DNA of 64,000 nucleotides from Chlorogloeopsis fritschii (GCF_043099315.1 NZ_CP170746.1), one strand, 5' to 3'. Positions 8,681 through 17,769 are shown, counted from the stretch's first letter. Program-made: numbers and translations. Notes: generated by a model not told the origin, from the letters alone.

Positions 8681-8896
8681 ATGAAATATAAATTTTTCGA
8701 CCAGCGCGCTCAAGAATGTCATGTTGCCATGATTCAAGCACTGCAAAATCTTGCAACTCAGTTAGAACAAGAGCGCTGCCAAGAAAGCAGACTTGTGGAA
8801 AAGGCTGTTAGTAAATTAGTGAAAGCAAAAATTCGCGATCGCCAAACTGTTGCTGCGATCGAAAAAGAAATTGCCAATACTCTTGATTTAGAGTGA
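8681..8896 (+). CDS. Small helical protein following the AddB-like gene, 71 aa
   Basis: Encodes MKYKFFDQRAQECHVAMIQALQ... and ends IEKEIANTLDLE. It is highly charged and almost entirely helical by composition, with several heptad-like Leu/Ile positions. A GTG at 8669, three bases after the previous stop, would add four residues and could be the true coupled start; neither start has a good ribosome site. The tight spacing suggests an operon with the upstream DNA-repair-like gene. No family is recognised. Its 3' end overlaps the convergent gene by 9 bases. Confidence 0.5.
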   Translation: MKYKFFDQRAQECHVAMIQALQNLATQLEQERCQESRLVEKAVSKLVKAKIRDRQTVAAIEKEIANTLDLE

Positions 8897-9739
8897 AATG
8901 GCGAGCAAATAGTCGATTAAGTAGCTAAAATAACCTCTTAATTCTTCCGCAGCCTGACTTGATACATGAGATGACAGTTCCCAGTCACCAATGTGATTTT
9001 TAAGTAGCTGAAATGCTCTTAAATAAGTCTCTGCTGGTGGCTGTTGATGAGTGATAACTTTTTTATAAAGCAGACGGGGTTCAATCTCATTTTTCATGCA
9101 GGTGCCCAACAGTTTTAAATATCTACAGATATTCTGGCGAAACTCTTCATAATGAGGATGCTGGGGACAAAAAAACTCATTGGCTAGTGCTTGCGCTAAT
9201 TCCATTCTCTGAGACAATAACCACTGCCCGCCTTCTATACAGGCAGTTCTTTGTACTTCCAATTCAAAAACAGATGCGGTAATTTCCTCAATATGTGTTA
9301 GAGAATAGCGGAGTTTGTCCTGTCTAGCTTGAATTTCTCTAGAGCAGACACTTGCTTTGTAACGCTGTTTTTTACTCTCTAGCTCAGACATTACATCTTC
9401 AACAGCTGGTTTAATAATTTCTTGGATAATATACGCCTGTTCTTTTAGCACCTCTAGAACTTGCTGGCGCAGTTCGTAATTGATAATGTTCTCTAGGCGA
9501 TAGTTTGTAGTTGCTTGGAGAAAGTCTATTTGCCATTGCAAGTCACGCATTACCAAATCTTGAGATTCTAACTTATTTTGTATTCCTTGCTGGACACGTT
9601 GTTCTATAAACTCAACTCGTCGTTCTAAGGGTTTGATGTTTCCTGCATTCAGCCAAGGACTGATGATATACTCTGCAAATTCGTATAGAGTTTTTCCAAC
9701 TTTTTGCAAAACTCCGGTATTGTTCGTATTATCTATCAT
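8888..9739 (-). CDS. Coiled-coil protein of unknown function, 283 aa
   Basis: The ATG at 9739 is chosen over a start at 9805 because AAGGA lies 11 bases before it. The protein opens MIDNTNNTGVLQKVGKTLYEF. Long charged helices with coiled-coil character follow (LERRVEFIEQRVQQGIQ; LRQQVLEVLKEQAYIIQEIIK; VMSELESKKQRY), and a conserved-looking region with two Cys (FFCPQHPHYEEFRQNICRYLKLLGTC) comes near residue 200. No signal peptide or membrane helix is seen, so it is probably cytoplasmic. I do not recognise a family. Confidence 0.6.
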   Translation of the reverse strand: MIDNTNNTGVLQKVGKTLYEFAEYIISPWLNAGNIKPLERRVEFIEQRVQQGIQNKLESQDLVMRDLQWQIDFLQATTNYRLENIINYELRQQVLEVLKEQAYIIQEIIKPAVEDVMSELESKKQRYKASVCSREIQARQDKLRYSLTHIEEITASVFELEVQRTACIEGGQWLLSQRMELAQALANEFFCPQHPHYEEFRQNICRYLKLLGTCMKNEIEPRLLYKKVITHQQPPAETYLRAFQLLKNHIGDWELSSHVSSQAAEELRGYFSYLIDYLLAISL

Positions 9740-10158
9740 TAGGTTGATCCTTTGAGATGACCACTGGTTTGAGTAAATTTGGTTTGATTTGAACAGGGAA
9801 CACAAAAAGAAGTATATTCAAGCTTAATTGTGGCCGAGCCTCGTTACGAACGAGCTACGAAAATCGCCCATGACTCACCTGAAAAGAGGAGCTAGCGAAC
9901 AGAGTTTCATCAATTTGTTGTGTGATTTGTCACATGAACGTCTGACCTGAAAAAGAATGTAGGTTTTAGAGTGAAAACCTTGTTCATCCAATTTGGTGTA
10001 AGCAGTTCCTAACTGACTAATTAAATTGATGAAGAATTTTGACATCAATTTGACATTAAGTTTTTATGGAGTCATCTTTTTATAATTAATAAAAAATATA
10101 GATGTTTATAAAAATTCTACCGAATAGTATTTATAAAGCACAATTACAAACAACATAA
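9740..10158. other. Intergenic stretch left of the insertion sequence
   Basis: No gene seen. It contains a short palindrome CTCGTTACGAACGAG near 9840 and becomes very AT-rich toward the IS left end. The last three bases before the element, TAA (10156-10158), are the left copy of the target duplication. Confidence 0.45.
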
Positions 10159-10181
10159 GAGACTATTTATAAAGTAAATCT

Positions 10182-10715
10182 TTAGACAACAAGACGACGT
10201 AGCATAATCCTAGTCATTACGGCATATATGGCTGCTTCGCTCATTTCAGGAAGACGCTCATAATCTTTGCTGAGACGATGGTACTGGTTAAACCACCCAA
10301 ATGTTCTTTCGACTACCCATCGCTTTGGCAAAACTTGAAATTGTTGCTCGCTACGCCGTATAACTTCAACATGAGCTTGGATCATCAACCAAACACAAAG
10401 TGCAAATTTATCACCGTCGTAACCGGAATCAACCCACAGGACTTCAACTTTTTCCAGTAATTCTGGACGTTCTTCTAACAGTTCCATCAAAGCATAGGCA
10501 GCAAGCACTCGTTCTGGAGCATTCGCTTCACTGACAACTACTTTCAACAACAGCCCCAGGCTATCAACCAAAGTCTGTCGCTTTCTTCCTTTTACTTTTT
10601 TACATCCGTCAAAACCGTACACATCCCCTTTTTTGGTCAGTCTTGACCGACTGACTGTCTGCGGCAATCGCTGTTGGTTGTGTTGATTTACCCAATTTTG
10701 AGCGAACTTGACCAC
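10182..10715 (-). CDS. IS5 transposase, downstream frame (OrfB)
   Basis: Carries the rest of the DDE domain: KKGDVYGFDGCKKVKGRKRQTLVDSLG, the second Asp in LWVDSGYDGD, and the Glu in WVVERTFGWFNQYHRL. The expected junction with OrfA is at the A6G4 tract (about 10625-10636): OrfA reads QKRG and this frame reads KKGD. Relative to OrfA the shift is +1 (or -2). IS5 elements with this arrangement normally make full-length transposase by ribosomal frameshifting or transcriptional slippage. The apparent start upstream in this frame is probably not used. Confidence 0.85.
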   Translation of the reverse strand: MVKFAQNWVNQHNQQRLPQTVSRSRLTKKGDVYGFDGCKKVKGRKRQTLVDSLGLLLKVVVSEANAPERVLAAYALMELLEERPELLEKVEVLWVDSGYDGDKFALCVWLMIQAHVEVIRRSEQQFQVLPKRWVVERTFGWFNQYHRLSKDYERLPEMSEAAIYAVMTRIMLRRLVV

Positions 10716-10974
10716 GTAGCGTATGGTTTAATTTTTCCCAAACCCCCTGGCGCTGCCATTTGCGATAGTAGCTGTATACCGTTGAGCTTGGCGGGAAGTC
10801 CCCTGGAAGCATATTCCATTGACATCCAGTTTTCAAATGATAATAGATGCCATTGCATATTTTACGCATATCTGTTGTGCGTGGATGCCCTCCTTCTTTG
10901 GCTGGTGGAATCAAGGGAGCTAGGATTTCCCATTCCCTATCAGTTAAGTCTGTGGGGTAAGACTTTCGCGCCAT
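10609..10974 (-). CDS. IS5 transposase, upstream frame (OrfA)
   Basis: Begins MARKSYPTDLTDREWEILAPL at ATG 10974, the standard N-terminal DUF4096 domain of IS5 transposases, with the usual GGHPRTTDMRKICNGIYYHL and GCQWNMLP motifs. The first catalytic Asp is in AADSQSVK. The frame ends at QKRGCVRF-stop just after a CCAAAAAAGGGG tract, where the second frame takes over. It overlaps the downstream frame by about 100 bases. Alone it has no catalytic core. Confidence 0.85.
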   Translation of the reverse strand: MARKSYPTDLTDREWEILAPLIPPAKEGGHPRTTDMRKICNGIYYHLKTGCQWNMLPGDFPPSSTVYSYYRKWQRQGVWEKLNHTLRGQVRSKLGKSTQPTAIAADSQSVKTDQKRGCVRF

Positions 10975-11066
10975 GAGCAACTATGTAAATACACTGGATA
11001 TGAGGTATTTTAGACTTACCCTAACTCCTTTCTTCTCGCTTTTAGATTTACTTTATAAATAACCTC

Positions 11067-11409
11067 TAAATTAGCGATCGCACTCCTAATATCAAGCTTT
11101 TTCAGATTATTACTTTCCTATAATTCTAAAATTTACTACTTTAGATGGATGTTATTTTTTAAGTTTTTTATGTATTTAAATTTTGATGATAAATACAGGT
11201 TACAAACTCAAAAAAGTATCATAAGTAACTAAATTGGACATTTAAAAATAAATTTTTAAACTTAATGTGAGATAACCGTACACAACATGGGGCAAAATTT
11301 CTACCTTATAAATATGTGTTAAGGCCGATAAAATCAAAGTGCGGCTTAAGTAATGCTGTTAATCGCAACTAATTTCATACTTACAACAGCATTATCAGGA
11401 GAGCAAAAT
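11067..11409. other. Intergenic stretch right of the insertion sequence
   Basis: AT-rich and non-coding. TAA at 11067-11069 is the right target copy. One HIP1 octamer follows near 11074. The remainder probably holds the promoter of the protease gene that starts at 11410. A longer frame from 11353 is possible but lacks a ribosome site. Confidence 0.45.
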
Positions 11410-12282
11410 ATGAGAAATCAATTCAAGACTGCCGCTTTACTAGCCTTGCTAAGTGGCATTTTAATTTCTATTAGTTACTGGGTTATTGGCGGTAGCACCG
11501 GTGTGATTGTAGGTATTGCCTTAGCTGCAATCACCAACTTATTTTCTTGGTATCAATCAGATAAAATCGCTCTGGCAGCTTATCGTGCCCAACCAGTATC
11601 ACCACAGGAAGCACCGGAACTGTATCAGATGCTAGAGAGATTATGCCAACGAGCTAATCTGCCCGTGCCGAGACTATACATAGTTCCTACTCAAGCTCCT
11701 AACGCTTTTGCCACAGGGCGCGATCCAGAACACGCTGCTGTCGCTGTTACTGAAGGCATTTTAAATTTACTACCAGAAGACGAATTAGAAGGCGTGATTG
11801 CCCACGAACTCACGCACGTTGCTAATCGTGATACTCTCACCCAAGCTGTTGCAGCCACGATCGCGGGAGCAATCTCATTTTTGGCTCAAATCGTCAGCTA
11901 TAGCCTTTGGTATACACCATACTCACGCGACAATCGCAACGGCCCCAATCCTTTAGGGCTACTATTAACAGTGATATTAGCGCCGATCGCGGCAACAGTT
12001 ATTCAACTAGCTATTTCGCGCACGCGGGAATTTTCCGCTGATGCAGGGGCTGCAAAATTAACAGGTAATCCTCGCGCCCTAGCCCGTGCGCTGCAACGTT
12101 TAGAACTAACAGCACGGCAAATGCCCTTACAAGCTAATCCAGCTTTTGAGCCGTTGTTGATTACAAATCCCCTTTCTGGGCAATTTCTCGGTAACTTGTT
12201 CTCCAGTCATCCCCCCACAGAAGCGCGAGTAGAAGCGCTGCTGAGATTAGAACAACAACTGCCGACGATGCAAAGAGTTTAG
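11410..12282 (+). CDS. htpX: HtpX-like M48 membrane metalloprotease
   Basis: From ATG 11410 (CAGGAG ten bases upstream) the product is 290 residues. Two hydrophobic helices occupy residues 6-45. The zinc site is VIAHELTHVANRDT (HExxH) near residue 133, with the downstream Glu ligand in TREFSADAGAAKLTG. Two more membrane helices lie between them. HtpX-type enzymes degrade misfolded membrane proteins, with the active site facing the cytoplasm. The C-terminal FSSHPPTEARVEALLRLE is typical of the family. A heptad-repeat array follows immediately. Confidence 0.88.
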   Translation: MRNQFKTAALLALLSGILISISYWVIGGSTGVIVGIALAAITNLFSWYQSDKIALAAYRAQPVSPQEAPELYQMLERLCQRANLPVPRLYIVPTQAPNAFATGRDPEHAAVAVTEGILNLLPEDELEGVIAHELTHVANRDTLTQAVAATIAGAISFLAQIVSYSLWYTPYSRDNRNGPNPLGLLLTVILAPIAATVIQLAISRTREFSADAGAAKLTGNPRALARALQRLELTARQMPLQANPAFEPLLITNPLSGQFLGNLFSSHPPTEARVEALLRLEQQLPTMQRV

Positions 12283-12284
12283 GG

Positions 12285-12386
12285 ATAGGGACTAGGGGCT
12301 AGGGACTAGGGACTAGGGGCTAGGGACTAGGGGCTAGGGACTAGGGACTAGGGGCTAGGGACTAGGAAAAAGCAGGGGAGCAGAGG
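12285..12386. repeat. GGGACTA/GGGGCTA heptad array
   Basis: About eleven tandem heptads alternate GGGACTA and GGGGCTA, ending in a block whose 32 bases at 12355-12386 are the exact reverse complement of 1200-1231. It lies between the htpX-like gene and the next gene and is non-coding. Confidence 0.8.
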
Positions 12387-12447
12387 AGAAAAACTTCCCC
12401 GCTCCCCAATCCCCCATCTTTCAACTAGCAAATCAGGAGGTTTAACT

Positions 12448-12867
12448 ATGACTTACAATTCCAATAACGAAGAAAATTTTGTTGTAGAAGAAAACGTAGT
12501 TGTCGTTCAAGTCAGTTCTCAAACCAATGAAATGGTAGAAACTGAGATGGCTGGCGAAACTGATGAAATCAAGCATGAAACCAAAGAACTGATTGAAGCA
12601 CTTAAAAGACGCGCTCAAGCCGAGGCAGAATCAGCAGGAACACTCACTCGTGAAACTTATTTAAATGCGGTACGTCGAGCACGCGAAGCGATTGAAGGCG
12701 AAAAACTCATTGAACGCGATCGCATTGAAAACTCGTGGCTCTCATTGCAGCAAGAAGCCGAGAAAAATTGGCACTTGTTGATGAAAGAACTCACAGAATT
12801 TAGCAATCGCTGTCAAGATGCCGCAAAAGCCGCTTGGGAAGCCTTCAACGCTCCTCGCCCACAATAA
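12448..12867 (+). CDS. Charged coiled-coil protein of unknown function, 139 aa
   Basis: A good ribosome site (CAGGAGG) lies 8 bases before the ATG. The N-terminus is acidic and Val-rich (EENFVVEENVVVVQ). From about residue 45 it is one long charged amphipathic helix (ETKELIEALKRRAQAEAES; REAIEGEKLIERDRIENSW) with Ala-rich tail AKAAWEAFNAP. It has no signal peptide. No family is recognised. It is bounded on both sides by heptad-repeat arrays. Probably a soluble coiled-coil scaffold or membrane-associated protein. Confidence 0.65.
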   Translation: MTYNSNNEENFVVEENVVVVQVSSQTNEMVETEMAGETDEIKHETKELIEALKRRAQAEAESAGTLTRETYLNAVRRAREAIEGEKLIERDRIENSWLSLQQEAEKNWHLLMKELTEFSNRCQDAAKAAWEAFNAPRPQ

Positions 12868-12966
12868 ATGGGGATTGGGGATTGGGAAGAAGAGGACAAG
12901 GGGCAAGAACGTGATTCACATTCTCCCTGTCACCTGTTCCCTGTTCCCTATTCCCTAGTCCCTAAT
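12866..12966. repeat. Heptad-repeat element with inverted arms
   Basis: The left arm GGGGATTGGGGATTGGG and then GAGGACAAGG match the left arm of the 1024-1253 element. The right arm is TGTTCCC-TGTTCCC-TATTCCC-TAGTCCC-TAATTTT. The spacer is only about 45 bases, so the arms could fold into a cruciform or a transcript hairpin between the preceding gene and aspS. Confidence 0.6.
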
Positions 12967-13069
12967 TTTTATTTAACTGGAATTACAAGAATTGCAAATG
13001 ATGCTAGATAATTAGAAAGTTTGACATTTACTAAAATTTCTCTAGCCTTGTAACTCAGAACAAACAACT

Positions 13070-14854
13070 ATGCGAACTGACTATTGCGGCGAACTCCGAA
13101 AAGAACACATTGGAGCAACTGTCACCTTGTACGGATGGGTAGACCGTCGCCGCGATCACGGGGGTGTGATATTTTTAGATTTACGCGATCGCTCAGGTAT
13201 TGTCCAAATTGTCAGCGATCCACAGCGCACTCCGGATTCTTACAATGAAGCAAACACCCTGCGCAATGAATACGTTATCAAAGTGACAGGCAGGGTATCC
13301 CAGCGCCCCGAAGAATCCCTCAATCCCCGCATACCCACAGGCGAAGTCGAAATTTACGCCGATCAAATTGAATTGCTTAACGCTGTTCGCAAGCAATTAC
13401 CTTTCCAAGTTTCTACCGCCGAGACAGATCCGGTACGGGAAGATTTGCGATTAAAATATCGTTATCTCGATTTGCGGCGCGAACGCATGGCGCAGAACTT
13501 GCTACTACGCCATCAAGTTGTCAAAGCTATGCGTCGCTACCTAGAAGACGTGGAAAATTTTGTTGAAGTCGAAACTCCCGTACTTACCCGTTCCACTCCC
13601 GAAGGTGCGCGAGATTACTTGGTTCCTAGCCGCGTTAACCCCAGTGAGTGGTTTGCCTTACCGCAATCACCCCAGCTATTTAAACAACTGCTGATGGTAT
13701 CGGGTTTTGACAGATACTATCAAATTGCCCGTTGTTTCCGCGATGAAGATTTACGTGCCGACAGACAACCGGAATTTACTCAATTAGACATGGAAATGAG
13801 CTTCATGTCCCAAGAGCAAATTATTGAACTCAACGAAAAGTTAGTTGGCTATATCTTCAAAACGGTTAAAGGTATTGAGTTACAGCTTCCCTTTCCCCGT
13901 CTTACCTACGTAGAGGCGATGGAACGCTACGGCTCTGATAAACCTGATACGCGCTATGGCTTGGAATTAGTTAATGTTTCGGATATCGTCAAAGACTGTG
14001 GCTTTAAAGTCTTTCGCGATGCAGTTGGTAGTGGGGGAATTGTTAAAATTCTGCCTATTCCTGATGGTGATGCAATTTCTAATGTCCGTATCAAACCAGG
14101 CGGCGATATCTTCAAAGAAGCCAATGAAGCTGGTGCTAAAGGTTTAGCTTACATCCGCGTTAGGGATGATGGAGAAATTGACACTATTGGTGCAATCAAA
14201 GACAACTTGAGCGCAGAACAAAAACAAGAAATTTTGCGCCGCACTAATGCTAAACCAGGCTGTTTATTATTATTTGGGGCTGGAGACACGACTACTGTCA
14301 ATAAGACTTTAGACAGATTACGGCAATTTACAGCTAGGGAGTTTAAGTTAATCGATCCAGACAAAATTAACTTGCTTTGGATTACAGATTTTCCCATGTT
14401 TGAGTGGAATGCAGACGAAAAGCGTCTAGAAGCACTGCATCACCCATTTACCGCACCTCATCCCGATGATTTGCAAGATTTAAAAACTGCCCGCGCCCAA
14501 GCTTACGACTTGGTATTTAATGGCTTTGAAGTTGGTGGCGGTAGTTTGCGGATTTATCAGCGGGAAATTCAAGAGCAAGTATTTGAAGCGATTGGGCTAT
14601 CCCCAGAAGAAGCAAAGAACAAATTTGGTTTTCTGTTGGAAGCATTTGAATACGGTACTCCACCTCATGGTGGCATTGCTTACGGCTTAGATCGATTGGT
14701 AATGTTACTAGCGAACGAAGAATCAATTCGCGATGTCATTGCCTTTCCGAAGACGCAACAAGCCCGTTGTTTGCTCACAGATGCCCCTTCAGGCGTAGAT
14801 GCCAAGCAACTCAAAGAGTTACACGTTACTTCAACGTATAAACCTAAATCTTAG
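13070..14854 (+). CDS. aspS: Aspartyl-tRNA synthetase
   Basis: A 594-residue class II synthetase, the usual bacterial length. An N-terminal OB-fold anticodon domain (VTLYGWVDRRRDHGGVIFLDLRD) spans residues ~15-105. Motif 1 is near FVEVETPVLTRSTPEGARDYLVPSR, motif 2 is RCFRDEDLRADRQPEFTQLD, a GAD insertion domain lies between residues ~290 and 420, and motif 3 is GIAYGLDRLVMLL near the end. It charges tRNA-Asp and possibly tRNA-Asn. The bacterial-type C-terminus is complete. A perfect palindrome about 100 bases after the stop may be the terminator. Confidence 0.97.
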   Translation: MRTDYCGELRKEHIGATVTLYGWVDRRRDHGGVIFLDLRDRSGIVQIVSDPQRTPDSYNEANTLRNEYVIKVTGRVSQRPEESLNPRIPTGEVEIYADQIELLNAVRKQLPFQVSTAETDPVREDLRLKYRYLDLRRERMAQNLLLRHQVVKAMRRYLEDVENFVEVETPVLTRSTPEGARDYLVPSRVNPSEWFALPQSPQLFKQLLMVSGFDRYYQIARCFRDEDLRADRQPEFTQLDMEMSFMSQEQIIELNEKLVGYIFKTVKGIELQLPFPRLTYVEAMERYGSDKPDTRYGLELVNVSDIVKDCGFKVFRDAVGSGGIVKILPIPDGDAISNVRIKPGGDIFKEANEAGAKGLAYIRVRDDGEIDTIGAIKDNLSAEQKQEILRRTNAKPGCLLLFGAGDTTTVNKTLDRLRQFTAREFKLIDPDKINLLWITDFPMFEWNADEKRLEALHHPFTAPHPDDLQDLKTARAQAYDLVFNGFEVGGGSLRIYQREIQEQVFEAIGLSPEEAKNKFGFLLEAFEYGTPPHGGIAYGLDRLVMLLANEESIRDVIAFPKTQQARCLLTDAPSGVDAKQLKELHVTSTYKPKS

Positions 14855-15412
14855 AACAGCAAGTAGTAGCGCTAGTAAAGTGGTTATGGAATTTTTCTAA
14901 CGCACATAAAATCTAGTCATCTACTACATTGATTTTGACACGTTGCAGGTGTCAGATCCCCGACTTTTTTAAAAAAGTCGGGGATTTATAATCTCCTATT
15001 AGGGTGGTGCATTGTGCCACCTGACAACACTACAACCATAAAAGACAGGGTTTTGCAACAACACCCTATATTGATAAAGCAAGCTTTAAATCTTATTTAC
15101 TGTAAAAACTAAGACCAATTTTTACTACCGTTTAAATTAACAGTCATTGCCAAATCAGACTTTTTTGTCATAAAAACTTCAAATTCTGGAATATCTTTTA
15201 GTTAATCTCCAATAAAAAAATATAGGGAAATTACTGATTTACAAAGCGTTCAAAACAATAAATTAGTACTGTTGTAAAGAATAACTTATTGTTATCCAAG
15301 AAAAATTTCAATGATTTTCTAAAAGTAAAACTTCATTTCGGAGCATTTTTTGGCAAAATTAATAGAGTTCTCGCCTAACAGAGGGCATTCAATCCGCTGG
15401 CAGGTAAAGCTA
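14855..15412. other. Intergenic stretch with a palindrome
   Basis: Contains the perfect palindrome at 14956-14985. Beyond it the DNA is AT-rich with no coding signal. The kinase reading frame extends upstream to a TTG at 15350, but the kinase fold starts at the ATG at 15413. Confidence 0.45.
14956..14985. terminator. Perfect 30-base palindrome, likely aspS terminator or dispersed repeat
   Basis: ATCCCCGACTTTTTT is followed directly by its reverse complement. The GC-rich base and T-rich apex are typical of a dispersed cyanobacterial palindrome that can also act as a bidirectional hairpin. It lies 102 bases after the aspS stop. Confidence 0.5.
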
Positions 15413-17116
15413 ATGCTCTTCGGCACAATTCTTCGCAATCGCTACAAAGTCCTTACTAAGTTAGGAACTGGTGGATTCAGTGACACCTATCTTGCTGAAG
15501 ATATGGACTTACCCAGCTATCCCAAGTGTGTTGTTAAACATTTGGTGACTCGAAACTCCAATCCAGAAATATTACAGATTGCTAAAAGGCTGTTTAACCA
15601 GGAAGCAGAAGTTTTATACCGTCTAGGAAAGCGTCACGACCAAATTCCTGAACTTTTAGCCCATTTTGAAGAAAACGGCGAATTTTATTTGGTGCAGGAA
15701 TATGTTGATGGACACGATTTAACCACCGAAATCACTCCAGGCAAGCAGTTGAGTGAAATGGAGGTGATTAAACTCCTACAGGAAATTTTGGAAGTTTTAG
15801 CAGTTGTCCACGAACACAATGTCATTCATCGGGATATTAAGCTGCAAAATATCATGCGTCGTCAAGATGGCAAGATCGTACTGATTGATTTTGGTTCAGT
15901 AAAAGAAATCAAAAGTTTAGCGACAAGCATTTATGGGGAAGTAACTTCTACTATCGTTATTGGTACTCCTGGTTACATACCAAATGAACAAGCCAATGGA
16001 AACCCAAGACTGTGTAGCGATATTTATGCAGTCGGAATAATTGCAATTCAAGCTTTGACAGGTATGGTGCCGCGGAAAATGCCAATTGATCCAACTACCG
16101 GAGAAGTGATTTGGCGTCCAATGGTAAATGTTAGCGATCAATTGGCGAATGTTTTAACTAAGATGGTGCGCTATAACTTTAGCCAGCGCTATCAAACAGC
16201 GACGCAGGTTCTAGCAGATCTACAATGGGCACTGCCGCCAACAACAATCGGAAGAACACCCCCGCCAATACAAAAAGTGTCATATGAACTATCGTCTGAT
16301 TTACCTAATTCTCAAATTATTCCAATTCTTGGATTGCTCAGTGTCATGGTAGTTGGGTTTGGTGTCGCAATTTTTGGAGGGCGTTTTTTTCAATTTAGTT
16401 TTAGAGGCAATAAACCAACTCAAACTGCAAATCCCACTGTTAAAGATGTCAAAATCAAGCCTATAACTCCATCATCAACACCAGCCAGTTACCGCAGAAA
16501 ACCAAACTTTAATAGTGTGCCATCAACACCGTTTTTACAAGAGCCATTAAACCAAACTCCAACTGAGTCATTCACCCCTCCAATTGAACATAAGGCGAAG
16601 CCATCCACTCCAGCAATTGAAAAAACCACCAAACCATCAACTCCGGCAATTGAAAAAACCACTAAACCATTCACTCCATCAATCGAGGATAATACTCAGC
16701 CATCCGCTTCCCCAATCGAGGACAATGTTAAGCCATGCACCCCTGCAATCGAAGACAATTCCAATTCATCATGCTCCCCTGAAAGCGAAGGCAATAACAA
16801 CCCAACTACTCCCGTAATCGAAGACAACGTTAAACCATGCACCCCTGCAATCGAGGACAATTCCAATTCATCATGCTCCTCTGAAAATGAAGACAACACT
16901 AGACTATCCACACCTGCAACTGAGGATAATAACCGTCAAATGATGATGGTATCACCCACACCTGAAATTGATGAGAAAAATAATCAAAATAATCAATTAA
17001 TGGTGCCATCTACACCTGTAATTGGAGAAAAAAGCAAACAATTTATAGTTCCATCTACACCTGTAATTGAGAATAATAATCAATTGGTAGTGCCATCTAC
17101 GCCAGTGAAAGAGTAA
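15413..17116 (+). CDS. Membrane Ser/Thr protein kinase with repetitive C-terminal tail
   Basis: From ATG 15413 the protein has 567 residues. The Hanks-type kinase domain covers about residues 8-275: glycine loop LGTGGFSDTYLAED, catalytic Lys in KCVVKHL, HRD loop VIHRDIKLQN (the usual KxxN as DIKLQN), and DFG in LIDFGSVKE. A single membrane helix follows (IIPILGLLSVMVVGFGVAIFGG, about 299-322). The last 200 residues are 11-residue Ser/Thr/Pro-rich units of the type STPAIEKTTKP, including a 102-bp DNA duplication (16721 and 16823). The tail probably lies outside the membrane and may be a sensor or a cell-wall linker. The ligand is unknown. The gene is monocistronic. Confidence 0.82.
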   Translation: MLFGTILRNRYKVLTKLGTGGFSDTYLAEDMDLPSYPKCVVKHLVTRNSNPEILQIAKRLFNQEAEVLYRLGKRHDQIPELLAHFEENGEFYLVQEYVDGHDLTTEITPGKQLSEMEVIKLLQEILEVLAVVHEHNVIHRDIKLQNIMRRQDGKIVLIDFGSVKEIKSLATSIYGEVTSTIVIGTPGYIPNEQANGNPRLCSDIYAVGIIAIQALTGMVPRKMPIDPTTGEVIWRPMVNVSDQLANVLTKMVRYNFSQRYQTATQVLADLQWALPPTTIGRTPPPIQKVSYELSSDLPNSQIIPILGLLSVMVVGFGVAIFGGRFFQFSFRGNKPTQTANPTVKDVKIKPITPSSTPASYRRKPNFNSVPSTPFLQEPLNQTPTESFTPPIEHKAKPSTPAIEKTTKPSTPAIEKTTKPFTPSIEDNTQPSASPIEDNVKPCTPAIEDNSNSSCSPESEGNNNPTTPVIEDNVKPCTPAIEDNSNSSCSSENEDNTRLSTPATEDNNRQMMMVSPTPEIDEKNNQNNQLMVPSTPVIGEKSKQFIVPSTPVIENNNQLVVPSTPVKE

Positions 17117-17129
17117 CTTGGTTTATTGG

Positions 17130-17645
17130 TTAGGTTTGTACAGAAAATTCTTCTGGATCTATTCCCCAATTTACCCAGCTTATAGCTTCTCTTGCTGATT
17201 TTATCTCAGGCGGTACTCTCAACACATGAATTCTACCAGTGCTTGGGCAAGTCATTTTTAGTAAACAAATCGGCTCAACATCGACATCAACGTCAATGCA
17301 AAGCAGGGTGTATTCTTGCCAAACATCAAGTTCTTGGGCTTTTAGTTCCTGAGAAATGCGATCGTAACCGATCGCTTGAATTAGAACTCGTCTAAGTTCG
17401 GCATTGTCTTCTTCTAAAAGCCAATGGGGTTGCCATTGTTGAGAATGCACTTTACCGTATTTCTCAGGGATTTTGACGCCATGATGATAGTATCCAGTAT
17501 GCCAACCATCGGCAAATTGAATAACTGGTTCAGCTTCTTTGTGTAAGCGATTTTCACTATCTAGAGAGATTTGACGCGAGCGATCGCACTCTACACAGAC
17601 TTTTTCAAAGGGAATATCCACTTTATAGTATTTGCTCTGCTTCAT
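17130..17645 (-). CDS. DUF6745-like protein
   Basis: A 171-residue protein starting at ATG 17645. The C-terminal half (HGVKIPEKYGKVHSQQWQPHWLLEE; AELRRVLIQAIGYDRI; LLKMTCPSTGRIHVLRVPPE; AREAISWVNWGIDPEEF) has the signature of the DUF6745 domain that follows leucine-rich repeats in larger cyanobacterial proteins. Here the repeat part is absent, and residues 1-30 carry a CVECDRSR motif. It may be a stand-alone domain or a truncated copy. It is convergent with the kinase gene (13 bases apart). No enzymatic function is known. Confidence 0.6.
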   Translation of the reverse strand: MKQSKYYKVDIPFEKVCVECDRSRQISLDSENRLHKEAEPVIQFADGWHTGYYHHGVKIPEKYGKVHSQQWQPHWLLEEDNAELRRVLIQAIGYDRISQELKAQELDVWQEYTLLCIDVDVDVEPICLLKMTCPSTGRIHVLRVPPEIKSAREAISWVNWGIDPEEFSVQT

Positions 17646-17769
17646 AGCAATCAGAAGTGCCAGCTTTCTCTAACATTCACGAAGAAACGGTATTAATAAC
17701 TTGCTCTCATAATAGCGATCGCTCTGGGCTGTACATTGAGAAAAGAGCTTTTTCCAGAGGAAGCCACTC

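Larger units (their letters stand above)
10159..11066 (-). mobile_element. IS5-family insertion sequence, about 908 bp, intact ends
   Basis: The terminal inverted repeats start GAG at both ends and share the block TATTTATAAAGTAAATCT (left 10164-10181; right, inverted, 11044-11061). TAA at 10156-10158 and 11067-11069 gives a 3-bp target duplication, consistent with the TNA duplications of IS427-type members of IS5. The two open frames inside encode one DDE transposase across a frameshift. Intact ends, a clean duplication and complete catalytic residues suggest a recent and possibly active copy. Confidence 0.88.
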
